From contig JBAZTO010000009.1 in assembly GCA_041661865.1 (NCBI GenBank), positions 23,505 to 87,504 on the forward strand: DNA of 64,000 nt, read 5' to 3'. This document shows positions 18,663-27,123 of the stretch, piece by piece. A program made the position numbers and the translations under genes. The notes beneath the pieces are model-generated. The model made no database searches, was not told the origin of the DNA, and saw only the letters and a program-made list of their open reading frames with translations. Every line of letters begins with the position of its first letter. The first letter of the stretch is position 1. The stretch is from JBAZTO01 sp041661865. Its GTDB lineage: Bacteria > Planctomycetota > Phycisphaerae > SM23-33.

Positions 18663-19340
18663 ATGAAGCGGCTGAGAGTACTTCTGGATGTTGACAGCCA
18701 AGTCGATTTCTTTGAAGGGGGCCGGCGAAGCGGCGGGGAATCAGCCACGGTGGCCCATAACATCCGACGTCTTTTCGGCTGGGCCGACCTCCAGTGCGTC
18801 CCGGTGATCAGCACGATCCTCCGCGTGCGGCCTTGCGAGATGGTCTTCATGGGCGGCGCCCCCTATTGCGTCGAAGACACCGACGGGGAGCACAAGCTGC
18901 CCGGCACGCTTCTGTCTCCGTTCCTCAACATGGGCCTTCGCAATACCACCGACGTGCCCCTGCGGCTGTTCCGCCAATACCGGCAGGTGCTCTTCGAGAA
19001 GCGCGTGACGGACATGTTCACGCACGTGGCCTTTGAGCGCCTGGTCACCAGCCTGCGCCCGGCGACCTTCATTATCTGCGGGGCGGACCTGGAGCGCGGG
19101 GTGCTTCAGGCGGCCTTGGGGCTGCGGCATCGAGGCAGCCGCGTGATCGTGGCCCGCGACGCGGTCGTCACCGGCGGCGGCCCAGCCGGCGAGATGGCCT
19201 GGCGGCGCATGGAGGCCAAGGGCGTCACCTTCCTCAGCACTCAGCAAATCGCGACAGCATTTGGCCAGGAGCCGGCAGAACACTTCCACCCGCAGCCCAT
19301 CGCCGTGCCGGCCGGGCCGGCGGTGAAAATGATCGGATAA
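18663..19340 (+). CDS. Isochorismatase-fold protein, catalytic Cys not conserved
   Basis: A 225-residue protein of the cysteine hydrolase (isochorismatase/nicotinamidase) superfamily. It has the first strand with Asp (VLLDVDSQVDFF), a Lys region (LFEKRVTDMF) and the C-terminal GADLERGVLQAAL followed by VIVARDAVV. In active members the equivalent helix start reads GxxTDxCV with a nucleophilic Cys; here the aligned residue is Gly (ERGV). The nearby Cys in FIICGADL lies earlier in the strand. The protein may be non-hydrolytic or use another residue. A good AGGAG precedes the ATG. A hairpin terminator lies downstream. Confidence 0.72.
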   Translation: MKRLRVLLDVDSQVDFFEGGRRSGGESATVAHNIRRLFGWADLQCVPVISTILRVRPCEMVFMGGAPYCVEDTDGEHKLPGTLLSPFLNMGLRNTTDVPLRLFRQYRQVLFEKRVTDMFTHVAFERLVTSLRPATFIICGADLERGVLQAALGLRHRGSRVIVARDAVVTGGGPAGEMAWRRMEAKGVTFLSTQQIATAFGQEPAEHFHPQPIAVPAGPAVKMIG

Positions 19341-19472
19341 TCCTGGGCAGGCGGCCTCCAGAGGGCACAGGCTGGCGCGCGGCTGCGACAGCCAGTGTGC
19401 CGCTTGCCCCGCAGATGCAGCGGACACCCCCGCGCCGATCGAGGTGTTTCGGAAGCCACGGCGCGAGGAGGC

Positions 19473-19506
19473 AATCGGGCAACCCAATTCATCGGGCTGC
19501 CCGATT
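19473..19506 (+). terminator. Hairpin, possible terminator
   Basis: AATCGGGCAACCC pairs with GGGCTGCCCGATT with one mismatch and an 8-base loop, followed by CCTTT. It lies 130 bases after the isochorismatase-fold gene. It could also be a repeat copy, since no long T-run follows. Confidence 0.45.
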
Positions 19507-19577
19507 CCTTTGGAGATCTGAACCCTACCGGGTTTTGGATATTCTTCCGCGTCTATGGTTCGGCTAGAATATCGCTC

Positions 19578-20729
19578 ATGAGAAAGTCAGGGATAGCGAT
19601 CGCTCTGGCCGTTGTCATGCTCTCGTGTTCGCCGGCCTACGCCGACAGTGGGACGCCTATCATGTTCGCCGGTTTGTTCCATTTGTGCTTGGCGAACATC
19701 GCTATCGCATTCGTCGAGGCCCTGCTCCTGCGATGGCTATTCAAGGTTTCGCTGCGGCGGACTTGGAAGGTGATGTTAGTCGCGAATTTCTTCTCGACAC
19801 TGGTCGGGCTCTTAGTGTTTCCCCTGCTTCACTATCACATTCGGCCGTGGATCGTCGGCGACGAACCGCTGTATCGAATCACGCGAATGATACCCATCAT
19901 GATTGGCTTGAGCTACCTGGGAACGATCTTATTGGAGTGGCCCTTCGTGGCGCTCGCCATGAAGGGGCTCCCCAAACGGCTATCAAAATCGCTGGTGGGA
20001 TCTGTGGCGGCTCAGACGACATCCTATGTTCTGCTCATCCCCTTTTACTACGCTGCCAGTTCAGTCCTTCCCGGAGTAACACTGGACCGCCAACTCGTCC
20101 CGCAAACCTCGAATGATGTGACGATCTGGTACAGCGATCCCAGTGATCGCTGCCTGTATTCGATTGGGGTCAATGGAAACAACCGGCAAAGGATCATGCC
20201 GTTACCCTTGCCGAATGGCCAGATTTCGGCATTTGTGGAGCTAACGCTCGTCAAGGAACAGGAAACCAATAAGTGGGACTTGTTCTTTGGCGACAAATTG
20301 CTCATGAAGGAGCTGGCGGTGGGACTCCCAGACCCGGATAGCATAAGGTCGGGACAACGATTCCGCCGCGACAACCGGTCTTCGTTCGGCAGCACACCGC
20401 ATCGCCCAGCAAACTATCTTGCTGACCAAGCCGATCAACATAAGTGGAAGGTATGGGGGGATTGGTGGTATGGCCTGAGGGTGAACCACAATCGCACTGG
20501 CGTGGATATTCCTTTTGAGGGCCCCTGGTTCGTGGACTACGTCACGGTGGTTCCAGGCGACCGTGTAGTGTTCGGGTTTGCAAACCAAATCGTCCTCTTG
20601 CGCATGGACACGTTTCAAATGGGCCTAATCACATTTGGCACTCAACCAATAGCGTTGCCGAATTGTTATGTGAACCACCGCGCCCAGCCTGCTACGGCAC
20701 AGTCTATGCTCGCGTCGCAGGATCCCTAA
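19578..20729 (+). CDS. Unknown membrane protein with signal peptide
   Basis: I do not recognise this 383-residue protein. The start at 19578 gives a clear signal peptide (MRKSGIAIALAVVMLSCSPAYA). Four hydrophobic segments follow at about 30-55, 65-87, 105-128 and 135-160. The soluble C-terminal part (about 160-383) is rich in Trp and Tyr (WYSDPSDRCLYSIGVNG, WKVWGDWWYGLRV) and contains beta-like runs that could be a sensor or carbohydrate-facing domain. Base composition is less GC-rich than the neighbours, so the gene may be acquired. It is monocistronic, between the isochorismatase-fold gene and a converging URO-D-like gene. No function is assigned. Confidence 0.7.
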   Translation: MRKSGIAIALAVVMLSCSPAYADSGTPIMFAGLFHLCLANIAIAFVEALLLRWLFKVSLRRTWKVMLVANFFSTLVGLLVFPLLHYHIRPWIVGDEPLYRITRMIPIMIGLSYLGTILLEWPFVALAMKGLPKRLSKSLVGSVAAQTTSYVLLIPFYYAASSVLPGVTLDRQLVPQTSNDVTIWYSDPSDRCLYSIGVNGNNRQRIMPLPLPNGQISAFVELTLVKEQETNKWDLFFGDKLLMKELAVGLPDPDSIRSGQRFRRDNRSSFGSTPHRPANYLADQADQHKWKVWGDWWYGLRVNHNRTGVDIPFEGPWFVDYVTVVPGDRVVFGFANQIVLLRMDTFQMGLITFGTQPIALPNCYVNHRAQPATAQSMLASQDP

Positions 20730-20792
20730 TCCTTGCCCAACCCAACTCGATTTTGGTGGCTGACGTACCGGGTTTGAAAGATAGCATCGGGC

Positions 20793-21857
20793 TCAGAACT
20801 TGCCGTACTTATGCGCCTCGTCGTACATGGCCAGGATGTTCTCGATGGGGGTGCAGGCCTGGATATTGTGGCAGGGGGCCAGGATGAATCCGGTGCGGTC
20901 GCCGGCCAGCACGTCGATAAGGTGGCGGACCTCGGCCCGCACATCGTCGGGGGTTCCAAAGGGCAGCGTCTGCTGGTTGTCCACGCCGCCGTGGAAGCAC
21001 AGCCGCGAGCCGAAATCACGCTTGAGGCCCTCGATCTCCATGCCCGGGCAGCGCCACTGGATGGGGTTGAGCACGTCAATGCCCACTTCCAGCAGGTCGG
21101 GGATGAAGTCCCGCATGGCCCCGTCGTCGTGGTGGAACACCTTGACGCCGAACTCGTGGGCCAGGGCTGCGAAACGCGCCACGTGCGGCTTGTAGAACTC
21201 GCGGAAGGTTTCCAGGCTGATCATGGGCCCGGTCTGCATGCCGTAGTCGTCGGTCACCTGCGTGATGTCGATGAGCCCGTCGGCGGCTTCAAAGATGCGG
21301 CGGTGATGGTCGTACATGAAGTCGGACAGGCGGCCGAGGAAGTGCCGCGTGAAGTCCGGATCGAGCAGCGGGTCCATGAGCATCTGCTCCAGGCCGCGGA
21401 GGTACAGGTGATAGGTGAAGGGGGCCATGTAGCCGCAGGAGACGACCTGGGTCTTGTGGAGCTCTGCCGCCTGGGCGGCGAGCTGGGAATAGTCAAACCA
21501 CTCCGCCTTCGGCCAGTTGAACCGCTCCAGGTCGTCGATGCTCGTAGCGTCGGCCAGCGGGTAGAAGCACTGCTCGTAGTATAGGCCCGTGGCGTACTGG
21601 ATGGGGCGGGTGCGGGTGCCCCATATTCCAGAGTAATAGGCAATGCCGTAGTTGTCTCCCGATGGCAAGGCCGGCCCGGTGTAACGCGGCCCGACGCCGT
21701 GGATGCCGTCGATGTGCAGGGCTGAGTAGGCGGCCTGATTGCTGCCGAATCGCTCGTGCAGCTTCTGCCAGACCTCGCCGACCGCCCAGATGTCCGTCGG
21801 AACGCGGTCAACTTCCCGGTGTTCAATCGCCGCCAGTATCCGCTCGCGTGAATTCAT
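20793..21857 (-). CDS. Uroporphyrinogen decarboxylase (URO-D) family protein
   Basis: A 354-residue TIM-barrel protein with the family's usual opening, MNSRERILAAIEHREVDRVP, and the typical end ILAPCHNIQACTPIENILAMYD. The central GVKVFHHDDGAMRDFIPDLLEVGIDVLNP is a common signature of URO-D-like proteins found in gene sets for sugar or methyl-group metabolism. It is unlikely to be the haem enzyme HemE. It is more typical in sequence than the second family member at 8980-10257. It is a single gene on the minus strand, ending 63 bases from the converging membrane-protein gene. The substrate is unknown. Confidence 0.82.
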   Translation of the reverse strand: MNSRERILAAIEHREVDRVPTDIWAVGEVWQKLHERFGSNQAAYSALHIDGIHGVGPRYTGPALPSGDNYGIAYYSGIWGTRTRPIQYATGLYYEQCFYPLADATSIDDLERFNWPKAEWFDYSQLAAQAAELHKTQVVSCGYMAPFTYHLYLRGLEQMLMDPLLDPDFTRHFLGRLSDFMYDHHRRIFEAADGLIDITQVTDDYGMQTGPMISLETFREFYKPHVARFAALAHEFGVKVFHHDDGAMRDFIPDLLEVGIDVLNPIQWRCPGMEIEGLKRDFGSRLCFHGGVDNQQTLPFGTPDDVRAEVRHLIDVLAGDRTGFILAPCHNIQACTPIENILAMYDEAHKYGKF

Positions 21858-21984
21858 TCGTCGTCTCCTGTCAGAGGCGATTCTACCACGCGAGAGAGTC
21901 CGCTGGCCACGCTGAGGATTCGCTGAGGATTCGGGTGGATTGACGCGGCCGCACGCGCCGCGACCGTTCTAGGCCACGGCCCTG

Positions 21985-22024
21985 CACGTCAGGCACGGCT
22001 GCACACAACGCAGCCGTGGCACCT
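21985..22024. repeat. Family E hairpin (CACGGCTGC type)
   Basis: GGCACGGCTGC-acacaac-GCAGCCGTGGC forms a strong stem in the gap between the URO-D-like gene and hydA. It may serve as the terminator of the hydrogenase operon. The same stem recurs at 35067-35124. Confidence 0.6.
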
Positions 22025-22062
22025 ATCGCCAAGCGCTCGCCACACAGGCAAGACGCCTGCGT

Positions 22063-23835
22063 CTACACCTTTTCCCGCGGCTGGTAGTGCGTATGGAGCA
22101 GGTGGTGGCTCTTTTCGCCCAGCGGGACGCCCAGGAACTCTTTGTAGAGCTGCTGGACGGCAGGGTTTTCGTGGCTCTTGCGGAGCTTCTTGCCCTCGTC
22201 CTCGCTGTAGATGGCCGCGATGCGGGCCTTGCGGACCTCGTTGGTGGTCATGCGCGGCTGGCCGCCGCCACCGATGCACCCGCCCGGGCAGGTCATCACC
22301 TCGATGAAGTGGTATTGGGCCTGGCCCGCGCGAATCCGCTGGATGAGGCTGTTGGCGTTGCCCAGCCCGTGGGCGACGGCGATGTTGGCCGTCACGCCTT
22401 CCAGGAAGGACCAGGCCGGCAGCGCGCCTTCAATCTTGATCGAGGCCTCCTTCACGCCCTGGAGTCCCTCGATGGGCTTGACGTGCAGGTTCTCGAAGGG
22501 CAGCTCGCGGCCCGTGACGATTTCGTAGGCCGTGCGGAGCGCCGCTTCCATCACCCCGCCGGTGTTGGCGAAAATGTCGGCTGCGCCGGAGGACAGTCCC
22601 AGCGGGGCGTCCATCTCGCCGTCGCTCAGGCCGGTGAAGTCGATGCCCGCCTGGCGGATCATCCGCCCCAGTTCGCGCGTCGTGAGCACCACGTCCACGT
22701 CGCGCGCGCCGCTGGAGTTCATCTCCGGCCGGGCCGCCTCGAACTTCTTGGCCGTGCAGGGCATGATCGAAACCACGAACATGTCCTGGGGCTTCTTGCC
22801 GATCTTCTCGGCGTAATACGTCTTGGCAATGGCGCCGAACATCTGCTGGGGACTCTTGCAGGTCGAGAGGTTTTCCAGCATGTCGGGGTAGAAGTGCTCC
22901 ATGAACTTGATCCAGCCCGGCGAGCAACTGGTGGACATCGGCAGGGCCACCGGCTCCTTGTCCACGATCGCCCGCTTGAGCCGCATGAGCAGCTCGGTGC
23001 CCTCTTCCAGGATCGTCAGGTCGGCGGTGAAGTTGGTGTCGAAGACCGCCTTGAAGCCCAGCTTCCGCAGGGCCGTGACCATCTTGCCCGTCACGAGCGT
23101 GCCGGGCGGATAGCCGAAGCACTCGCCCAGGGCCGCACGGATGGCCGGCGCGGTCTGCACGACGACGTGCTTGGTGGGGTCTTCCAGGGCCTTCCAGACC
23201 TCGTCGATCTGGTCGTTCTCGCAGATGGCCCCGACAGGACAGACCGCGGCGCACTGGCCGCACTGCACGCAGACCATGTCGTCCAGTTCGCCGCAGAAGG
23301 CTGGGCCCACGATCGTCTTGAAGCCGCGGCTCTGGGGGAACAGCGCCCCGACGCCCTGGACCTCGCCGCAGACCGTCACGCAGCGGCGGCACAGGATGCA
23401 CTTCTCGGAGTTGCGGACCAGGGCCGGCGTGGACGTATCCTTGGGCCGGTGGGATTTTTCGCCGGCGTAGCGGACTTCGCGAACGCCCATCTCGGTGGCG
23501 ATCTTTTGCAGCTCGCAATCCTCGCCGCGCGGGCAGGTCTGGCAGTCGCCCTCGTGCTCGCTCAGCAGCAGTTCCACCACGGTGCGTCGGCTCTCGCGGA
23601 CGCGGGCGGTATTGGTGTGGACGACCATGTTATCCGCAACCGGCATAGCGCAGGAGGCCACCAGCGTGCGGGAGCCCTTGACCTCCACCAGGCACACGCG
23701 GCAGGCACCGACGCAGTGGCTGTCCTTGAGATAGCACAGGGTCGGGATCCGCAGGCCGATCGAGCGGGCGGCTTCGAGGATGCTCGTGCCGGCAGGGACT
23801 TCCAGCTTGGTGTCGTCTATTGTCAGCGTTACCAT
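22063..23835 (-). CDS. hydA: [FeFe]-hydrogenase catalytic subunit HydA
   Basis: Reduces protons to H2 or oxidises H2. From the ATG at 23835 (AGGAG upstream) it has 590 residues in the M3 layout. There is a plant-type [2Fe-2S] domain (Cys 34, 45, 48, 62), a His-ligated [4Fe-4S] (HEGDCQTCPRGEDC, about 94-107) and a two-[4Fe-4S] ferredoxin domain (about 146-205). The H-cluster domain follows with L1 TSCSPGW (302-308), L2 MPCTAKKFE (358-366), L3 EVMTCPGGCIGGGGQP (512-527) and the small C-terminal domain. L1 has Ser in place of the second Cys of TSCCPGW. It is the last gene after hydC and hydB on the minus strand, as in trimeric NAD-linked hydrogenases, and is cytoplasmic. The maturation genes hydE, hydF and hydG are not in the window. 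Confidence 0.94.
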   Translation of the reverse strand: MVTLTIDDTKLEVPAGTSILEAARSIGLRIPTLCYLKDSHCVGACRVCLVEVKGSRTLVASCAMPVADNMVVHTNTARVRESRRTVVELLLSEHEGDCQTCPRGEDCELQKIATEMGVREVRYAGEKSHRPKDTSTPALVRNSEKCILCRRCVTVCGEVQGVGALFPQSRGFKTIVGPAFCGELDDMVCVQCGQCAAVCPVGAICENDQIDEVWKALEDPTKHVVVQTAPAIRAALGECFGYPPGTLVTGKMVTALRKLGFKAVFDTNFTADLTILEEGTELLMRLKRAIVDKEPVALPMSTSCSPGWIKFMEHFYPDMLENLSTCKSPQQMFGAIAKTYYAEKIGKKPQDMFVVSIMPCTAKKFEAARPEMNSSGARDVDVVLTTRELGRMIRQAGIDFTGLSDGEMDAPLGLSSGAADIFANTGGVMEAALRTAYEIVTGRELPFENLHVKPIEGLQGVKEASIKIEGALPAWSFLEGVTANIAVAHGLGNANSLIQRIRAGQAQYHFIEVMTCPGGCIGGGGQPRMTTNEVRKARIAAIYSEDEGKKLRKSHENPAVQQLYKEFLGVPLGEKSHHLLHTHYQPREKV

Positions 23836-23874
23836 TGCATGCAACTCCTGTACGTAGCGTTCTGTCATCAGTCC

Positions 23875-23935
23875 GTAGGGCGTGCTTACCAGCACGCGGA
23901 ACGGTTCTATTGTCGTGCAGGTATGCACGACCTAC
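23875..23935. repeat. Family B palindromic repeat between hydB and hydA
   Basis: GCGTGCTTACCAGCACGC and TCGTGCAGGTATGCACGA hairpins with GTAGGGC and CCTAC ends. It lies in the only gap between the hydB fusion and hydA, so it is transcribed if these genes form one operon. It may affect the relative expression of the two subunits. Confidence 0.75.
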
Positions 23936-23962
23936 CGGGTGGTCCATGGCCACCCCGATTTC

Positions 23963-26900
23963 CTACTTCTTCTGAGGGCACTTGGCCCCCTGGCCGTTGC
24001 CGGCATGGTCCTGGCGGAAGTCGCAGCGGAGGCAGCGGCTGGCCTCGCGGCAGGCGACCGCTTCCGACCAGGGCAGTTCCACTTCCTGGAAATTGTTCCG
24101 CCGCTTCCAGACCGGCAGCAGATCCATCTTCGCCCGGCCGGCCTGCACCGGCTCGGCATCGGGATTAAAGGCTGTGTCCACCACCTTGACCTGGCGCCAG
24201 AAGGCGTGCTCGGCGCCGGTCAGGAAGGCGTCGATGCCCACCGCGGCCCGCTCGCCGGCAGAGATGGCCTCGACCACGGAAGCCGGGCCCAGGACGGCGT
24301 CGCCGCCGGCAAAGATCCACGGCACGGCGGTCTGTCCGTTGAGCGGGTTGGCGTCCATGAAGCCGCTGCGGTTGAAGGCCAGGTCCAGGCCCTCAAACAT
24401 GTCGCCCACCAGCAGCGTCTGGCCGGTGGCGGCGATGACCTGGTCGCAGTGGACCGCAAAATCCTCGCCACCCTGGACGGGGCGCCGCCGGCCGCTGCGG
24501 TCGAAGTCGCCCAGCACCATGCGCCGGCACGAAACGCCGGTGACCTTGCCGTCTTCCGACAGGACCTTCACCGGGGCCACCAGGGTCTCCAGGCGAATGC
24601 CCTCATGCTCGGCCTCTTCGACTTCCTCGGCGTAGGCGGGCATTTCCGCGCGGGTGCGGCGATAGAGCACCGTCACGCTGCGGGCGCCTAGGCGGATGGC
24701 GCTGCGGGCGGCGTCGATGGCGGCATTGCCGCCGCCGATGACCACCACGTCCTTGCCCACCGGCACCGAGCCGCGGATGTTGTACTCGCGGAGGAAGGCC
24801 AGCGCGTCGCTGACGCCCTGGCAGTCCTCGCCCTCGATGCCCAGCTTCAGGCCGCGAGGAGCGCCGATGCCGACGAACACCGCCTCGGCCCCTTCGCGCC
24901 GCAGATCGGGGATCGTGAAATCCCGGCCCAGGCGCATGTCCGTATCGATGCTCACGCCAAGGCGCTCGATCATGCGGATTTCGCGGGCCAGTTCTTCGCG
25001 CGGCAGACGGTAGGCTGGAATGGCCTGCATCAGCATGCCGCCCGGTCGGGGCTCGGCCTCCAGCACGCGAGGCTTGTAGCCCAGGCGGGCCAGGAAGTAC
25101 GCGCAGGCCAACCCAGCCGGGCCGGCGCCGATGATGCTGATCTTGCGGGCCGCGTTGGCCTCGTTTTCGCGAATCTCGGGAAGCTGTACGGTCACTTCCT
25201 GCTCGGCCATGAATCGCTTCAGGCCGCGGATGGACAGCGGAGCGTCCATGTCGGCGCGGCGACACTTGTCCTCGCAGGTGTGGAAGCACACGCGGGCGCA
25301 GACACTGGCGAACGGGTTGCGTTCACGGTGCAGCTTGAGGGCCTCGGCGTAGCGGCGCTCGCCGACCAGCGAGACGAAGCCCGGCACATGCACGCCGGCT
25401 GGGCAGGCGTTGGAGCAGGGGGCTGCCACCAGCGACGGGCACACACCGGCCGGGCAACGCCGGTCGCGGATGTGCGCCTCGTACTCGCCGCGGAAGTGGC
25501 GGATGGTCGACAGCACCGGGTTGGGCGCCGTCTGCCCCAGCCCGCACAGGGCCGTATCCTTGATCTTGGTGCCCAGGTCGATGAGGCGCTCGATGTCGCC
25601 TTCCTTTCCCTGGCCGCTGCAGATGCGCTCGACAATCTCCAGCATGCGCTTGGTGCCCACGCGGCAGGGCGTACACTTGCCGCAGGATTCGTCCTGGACG
25701 AACTCCAGGAAGAACCGCGCCACGTCCACCATGCAACTGTCCTCGTCCATGACGATCAGGCCGCCGGAGCCCATGATCGCGCCGAGCTCCTGGAGCGACT
25801 CGTAATCCACCGGAACGTTGAGGTGCTCCTTGGGAATGCACCCGCCGGAGGGCCCGCCCATCTGGGCGGCCTTGAAACGCTTGCCGCCGGGAATGCCCCC
25901 GCCGATGTCGTAAATGATCTCGCCCAGCGGCATGCCGATGGGAACCTCGACCAGGCCGGTGTTGACCACCGCGCCGGCCAGGGCGAAGACCTTGGTGCCT
26001 TTGCTCTTTTCGGTGCCCAGGCCCGCGAAGAAACCCGCGCCCTGGTTGATGATCACCGGCACCGAGGCGAAAGTCTCGACGTTGTTGAGGCAACTGGGCA
26101 TGCCCCACAGGCCCTTGTTGGCCGGGAAGGGCGGGCGCGGGCGCGGCTCGCCGCGGTTGCCCTCGATGCTGGTCATCAGGGCGGTTTCCTCGCCGCAGAC
26201 AAACGCGCCGCTGCCCATGCGGATCTCGATGTCGAAGTCGAAGTTGCTGCCCATGATCCCCTTGCCCAGCAAGCCCAGGCTGCGGGCCTGCTGAAGGGCC
26301 AGCTCGAAGCGCTGGACGGCCAGCGGATACTCGGCGCGGATGTAGGCGTAGCCCTGGCTGGCGCCGATGGCGTAGGCGCCGATGGCCATGCCCTCGATGA
26401 CGCTGTGGGGGTCGCCTTCCAGCACGCTGCGGTCCATGAACGCGCCGGGGTCGCCCTCGTCGCCGTTGCACAGGATGAACTTCCGCTCGCCGGTGGCCTT
26501 GCGGGTCAGGCTCCACTTCAGCGCCGTGGGGAAGCCCGCGCCGCCACGGCCGCGGAGGCCGCTCTTCTTGACCTCGTCAATGACGGCCTCGCTGGTCATG
26601 CCCGAGAGTACTTTGGCCAGCGCCGCGTAACCATCGCGGAGGATGTAGTCCTCGATCTTCAGCGGGTCGACGCTGCCGCAGTTGCGCAGGACGATCTTGA
26701 CCTGCTTCTTGAAGAAGCTGACGTCGTCCATCTTGGGCTCAGCGGTCCGGCCCTGCCCGTCGCGCCGCACGAGGCGGTCGACCAGCCGGCCATTGACGAT
26801 GTGCTCGCTGACGATATCGGCGGCGTCGGCCGGCGTGATGTTCTGGTAGAAGACGTTGTCGGGCTGGATGGCCGCGACAGGCCCGGCCGCACAGGGGCCC

Positions 26901-27115
26901 AGGCAACCGGTCTCGACGACCTTGACCTTCTCGCCCAGGCCGGCCTCGGCCAACCGCTCGCGCAGGGCCTTGCCCACCTCCAGCGCGCCGGAAGCGATGC
27001 ACCCGCCGCCGGTACACAGCAGCACGCACCGGGCGGACTTGTCAGCCTTCGACTGCTCGACCAGCTTGGCCCGCAGGGTGTTGAGATCCTTGGGAGAGGC
27101 TATTTTGGTTTCCAT
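23963..27115 (-). CDS. HydB (NuoF-like) fused to a GltD/NfnB-like NAD(P) flavoprotein
   Basis: A 1,050-residue diaphorase. Positions count from the ATG at 27115. Residues about 28-110 form a thioredoxin-like [2Fe-2S] domain (CTGGGC, CLGPC). Residues 150-535 are NuoF/HydB: GRGGAGFP for NADH, CNGDEGDPGAF for FMN, then the N3-type [4Fe-4S] motif CGKCTPC with a later Cys in ALCGLG. In place of HydB's terminal ferredoxin domain comes a complete GltD-like module: Cys-rich Fe-S region 550-625, FAD site IIGAGPAGLACAYF (661 on), second Rossmann site VVIGGGNAAIDAARSA (792 on) and AGGDAVLGP. It ends with another CxxC. The hydC stop overlaps an alternative GTG start at 27127. It probably links NADH, NADP(H) and HydA, recalling Stn-type transhydrogenases. 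Confidence 0.9.
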   Translation of the reverse strand: METKIASPKDLNTLRAKLVEQSKADKSARCVLLCTGGGCIASGALEVGKALRERLAEAGLGEKVKVVETGCLGPCAAGPVAAIQPDNVFYQNITPADAADIVSEHIVNGRLVDRLVRRDGQGRTAEPKMDDVSFFKKQVKIVLRNCGSVDPLKIEDYILRDGYAALAKVLSGMTSEAVIDEVKKSGLRGRGGAGFPTALKWSLTRKATGERKFILCNGDEGDPGAFMDRSVLEGDPHSVIEGMAIGAYAIGASQGYAYIRAEYPLAVQRFELALQQARSLGLLGKGIMGSNFDFDIEIRMGSGAFVCGEETALMTSIEGNRGEPRPRPPFPANKGLWGMPSCLNNVETFASVPVIINQGAGFFAGLGTEKSKGTKVFALAGAVVNTGLVEVPIGMPLGEIIYDIGGGIPGGKRFKAAQMGGPSGGCIPKEHLNVPVDYESLQELGAIMGSGGLIVMDEDSCMVDVARFFLEFVQDESCGKCTPCRVGTKRMLEIVERICSGQGKEGDIERLIDLGTKIKDTALCGLGQTAPNPVLSTIRHFRGEYEAHIRDRRCPAGVCPSLVAAPCSNACPAGVHVPGFVSLVGERRYAEALKLHRERNPFASVCARVCFHTCEDKCRRADMDAPLSIRGLKRFMAEQEVTVQLPEIRENEANAARKISIIGAGPAGLACAYFLARLGYKPRVLEAEPRPGGMLMQAIPAYRLPREELAREIRMIERLGVSIDTDMRLGRDFTIPDLRREGAEAVFVGIGAPRGLKLGIEGEDCQGVSDALAFLREYNIRGSVPVGKDVVVIGGGNAAIDAARSAIRLGARSVTVLYRRTRAEMPAYAEEVEEAEHEGIRLETLVAPVKVLSEDGKVTGVSCRRMVLGDFDRSGRRRPVQGGEDFAVHCDQVIAATGQTLLVGDMFEGLDLAFNRSGFMDANPLNGQTAVPWIFAGGDAVLGPASVVEAISAGERAAVGIDAFLTGAEHAFWRQVKVVDTAFNPDAEPVQAGRAKMDLLPVWKRRNNFQEVELPWSEAVACREASRCLRCDFRQDHAGNGQGAKCPQKK

Positions 27116-27123
27116 TCTTAGGC

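Noticed and set aside
22087..24168. 693-codon plus-strand frame opposite hydA
   Set aside because: Antisense shadow; HydA motifs on the minus strand leave no doubt.
25280..27121. 613-codon plus-strand frame opposite the hydB fusion
   Set aside because: Antisense shadow caused by high third-position GC; no ribosome site and no family.
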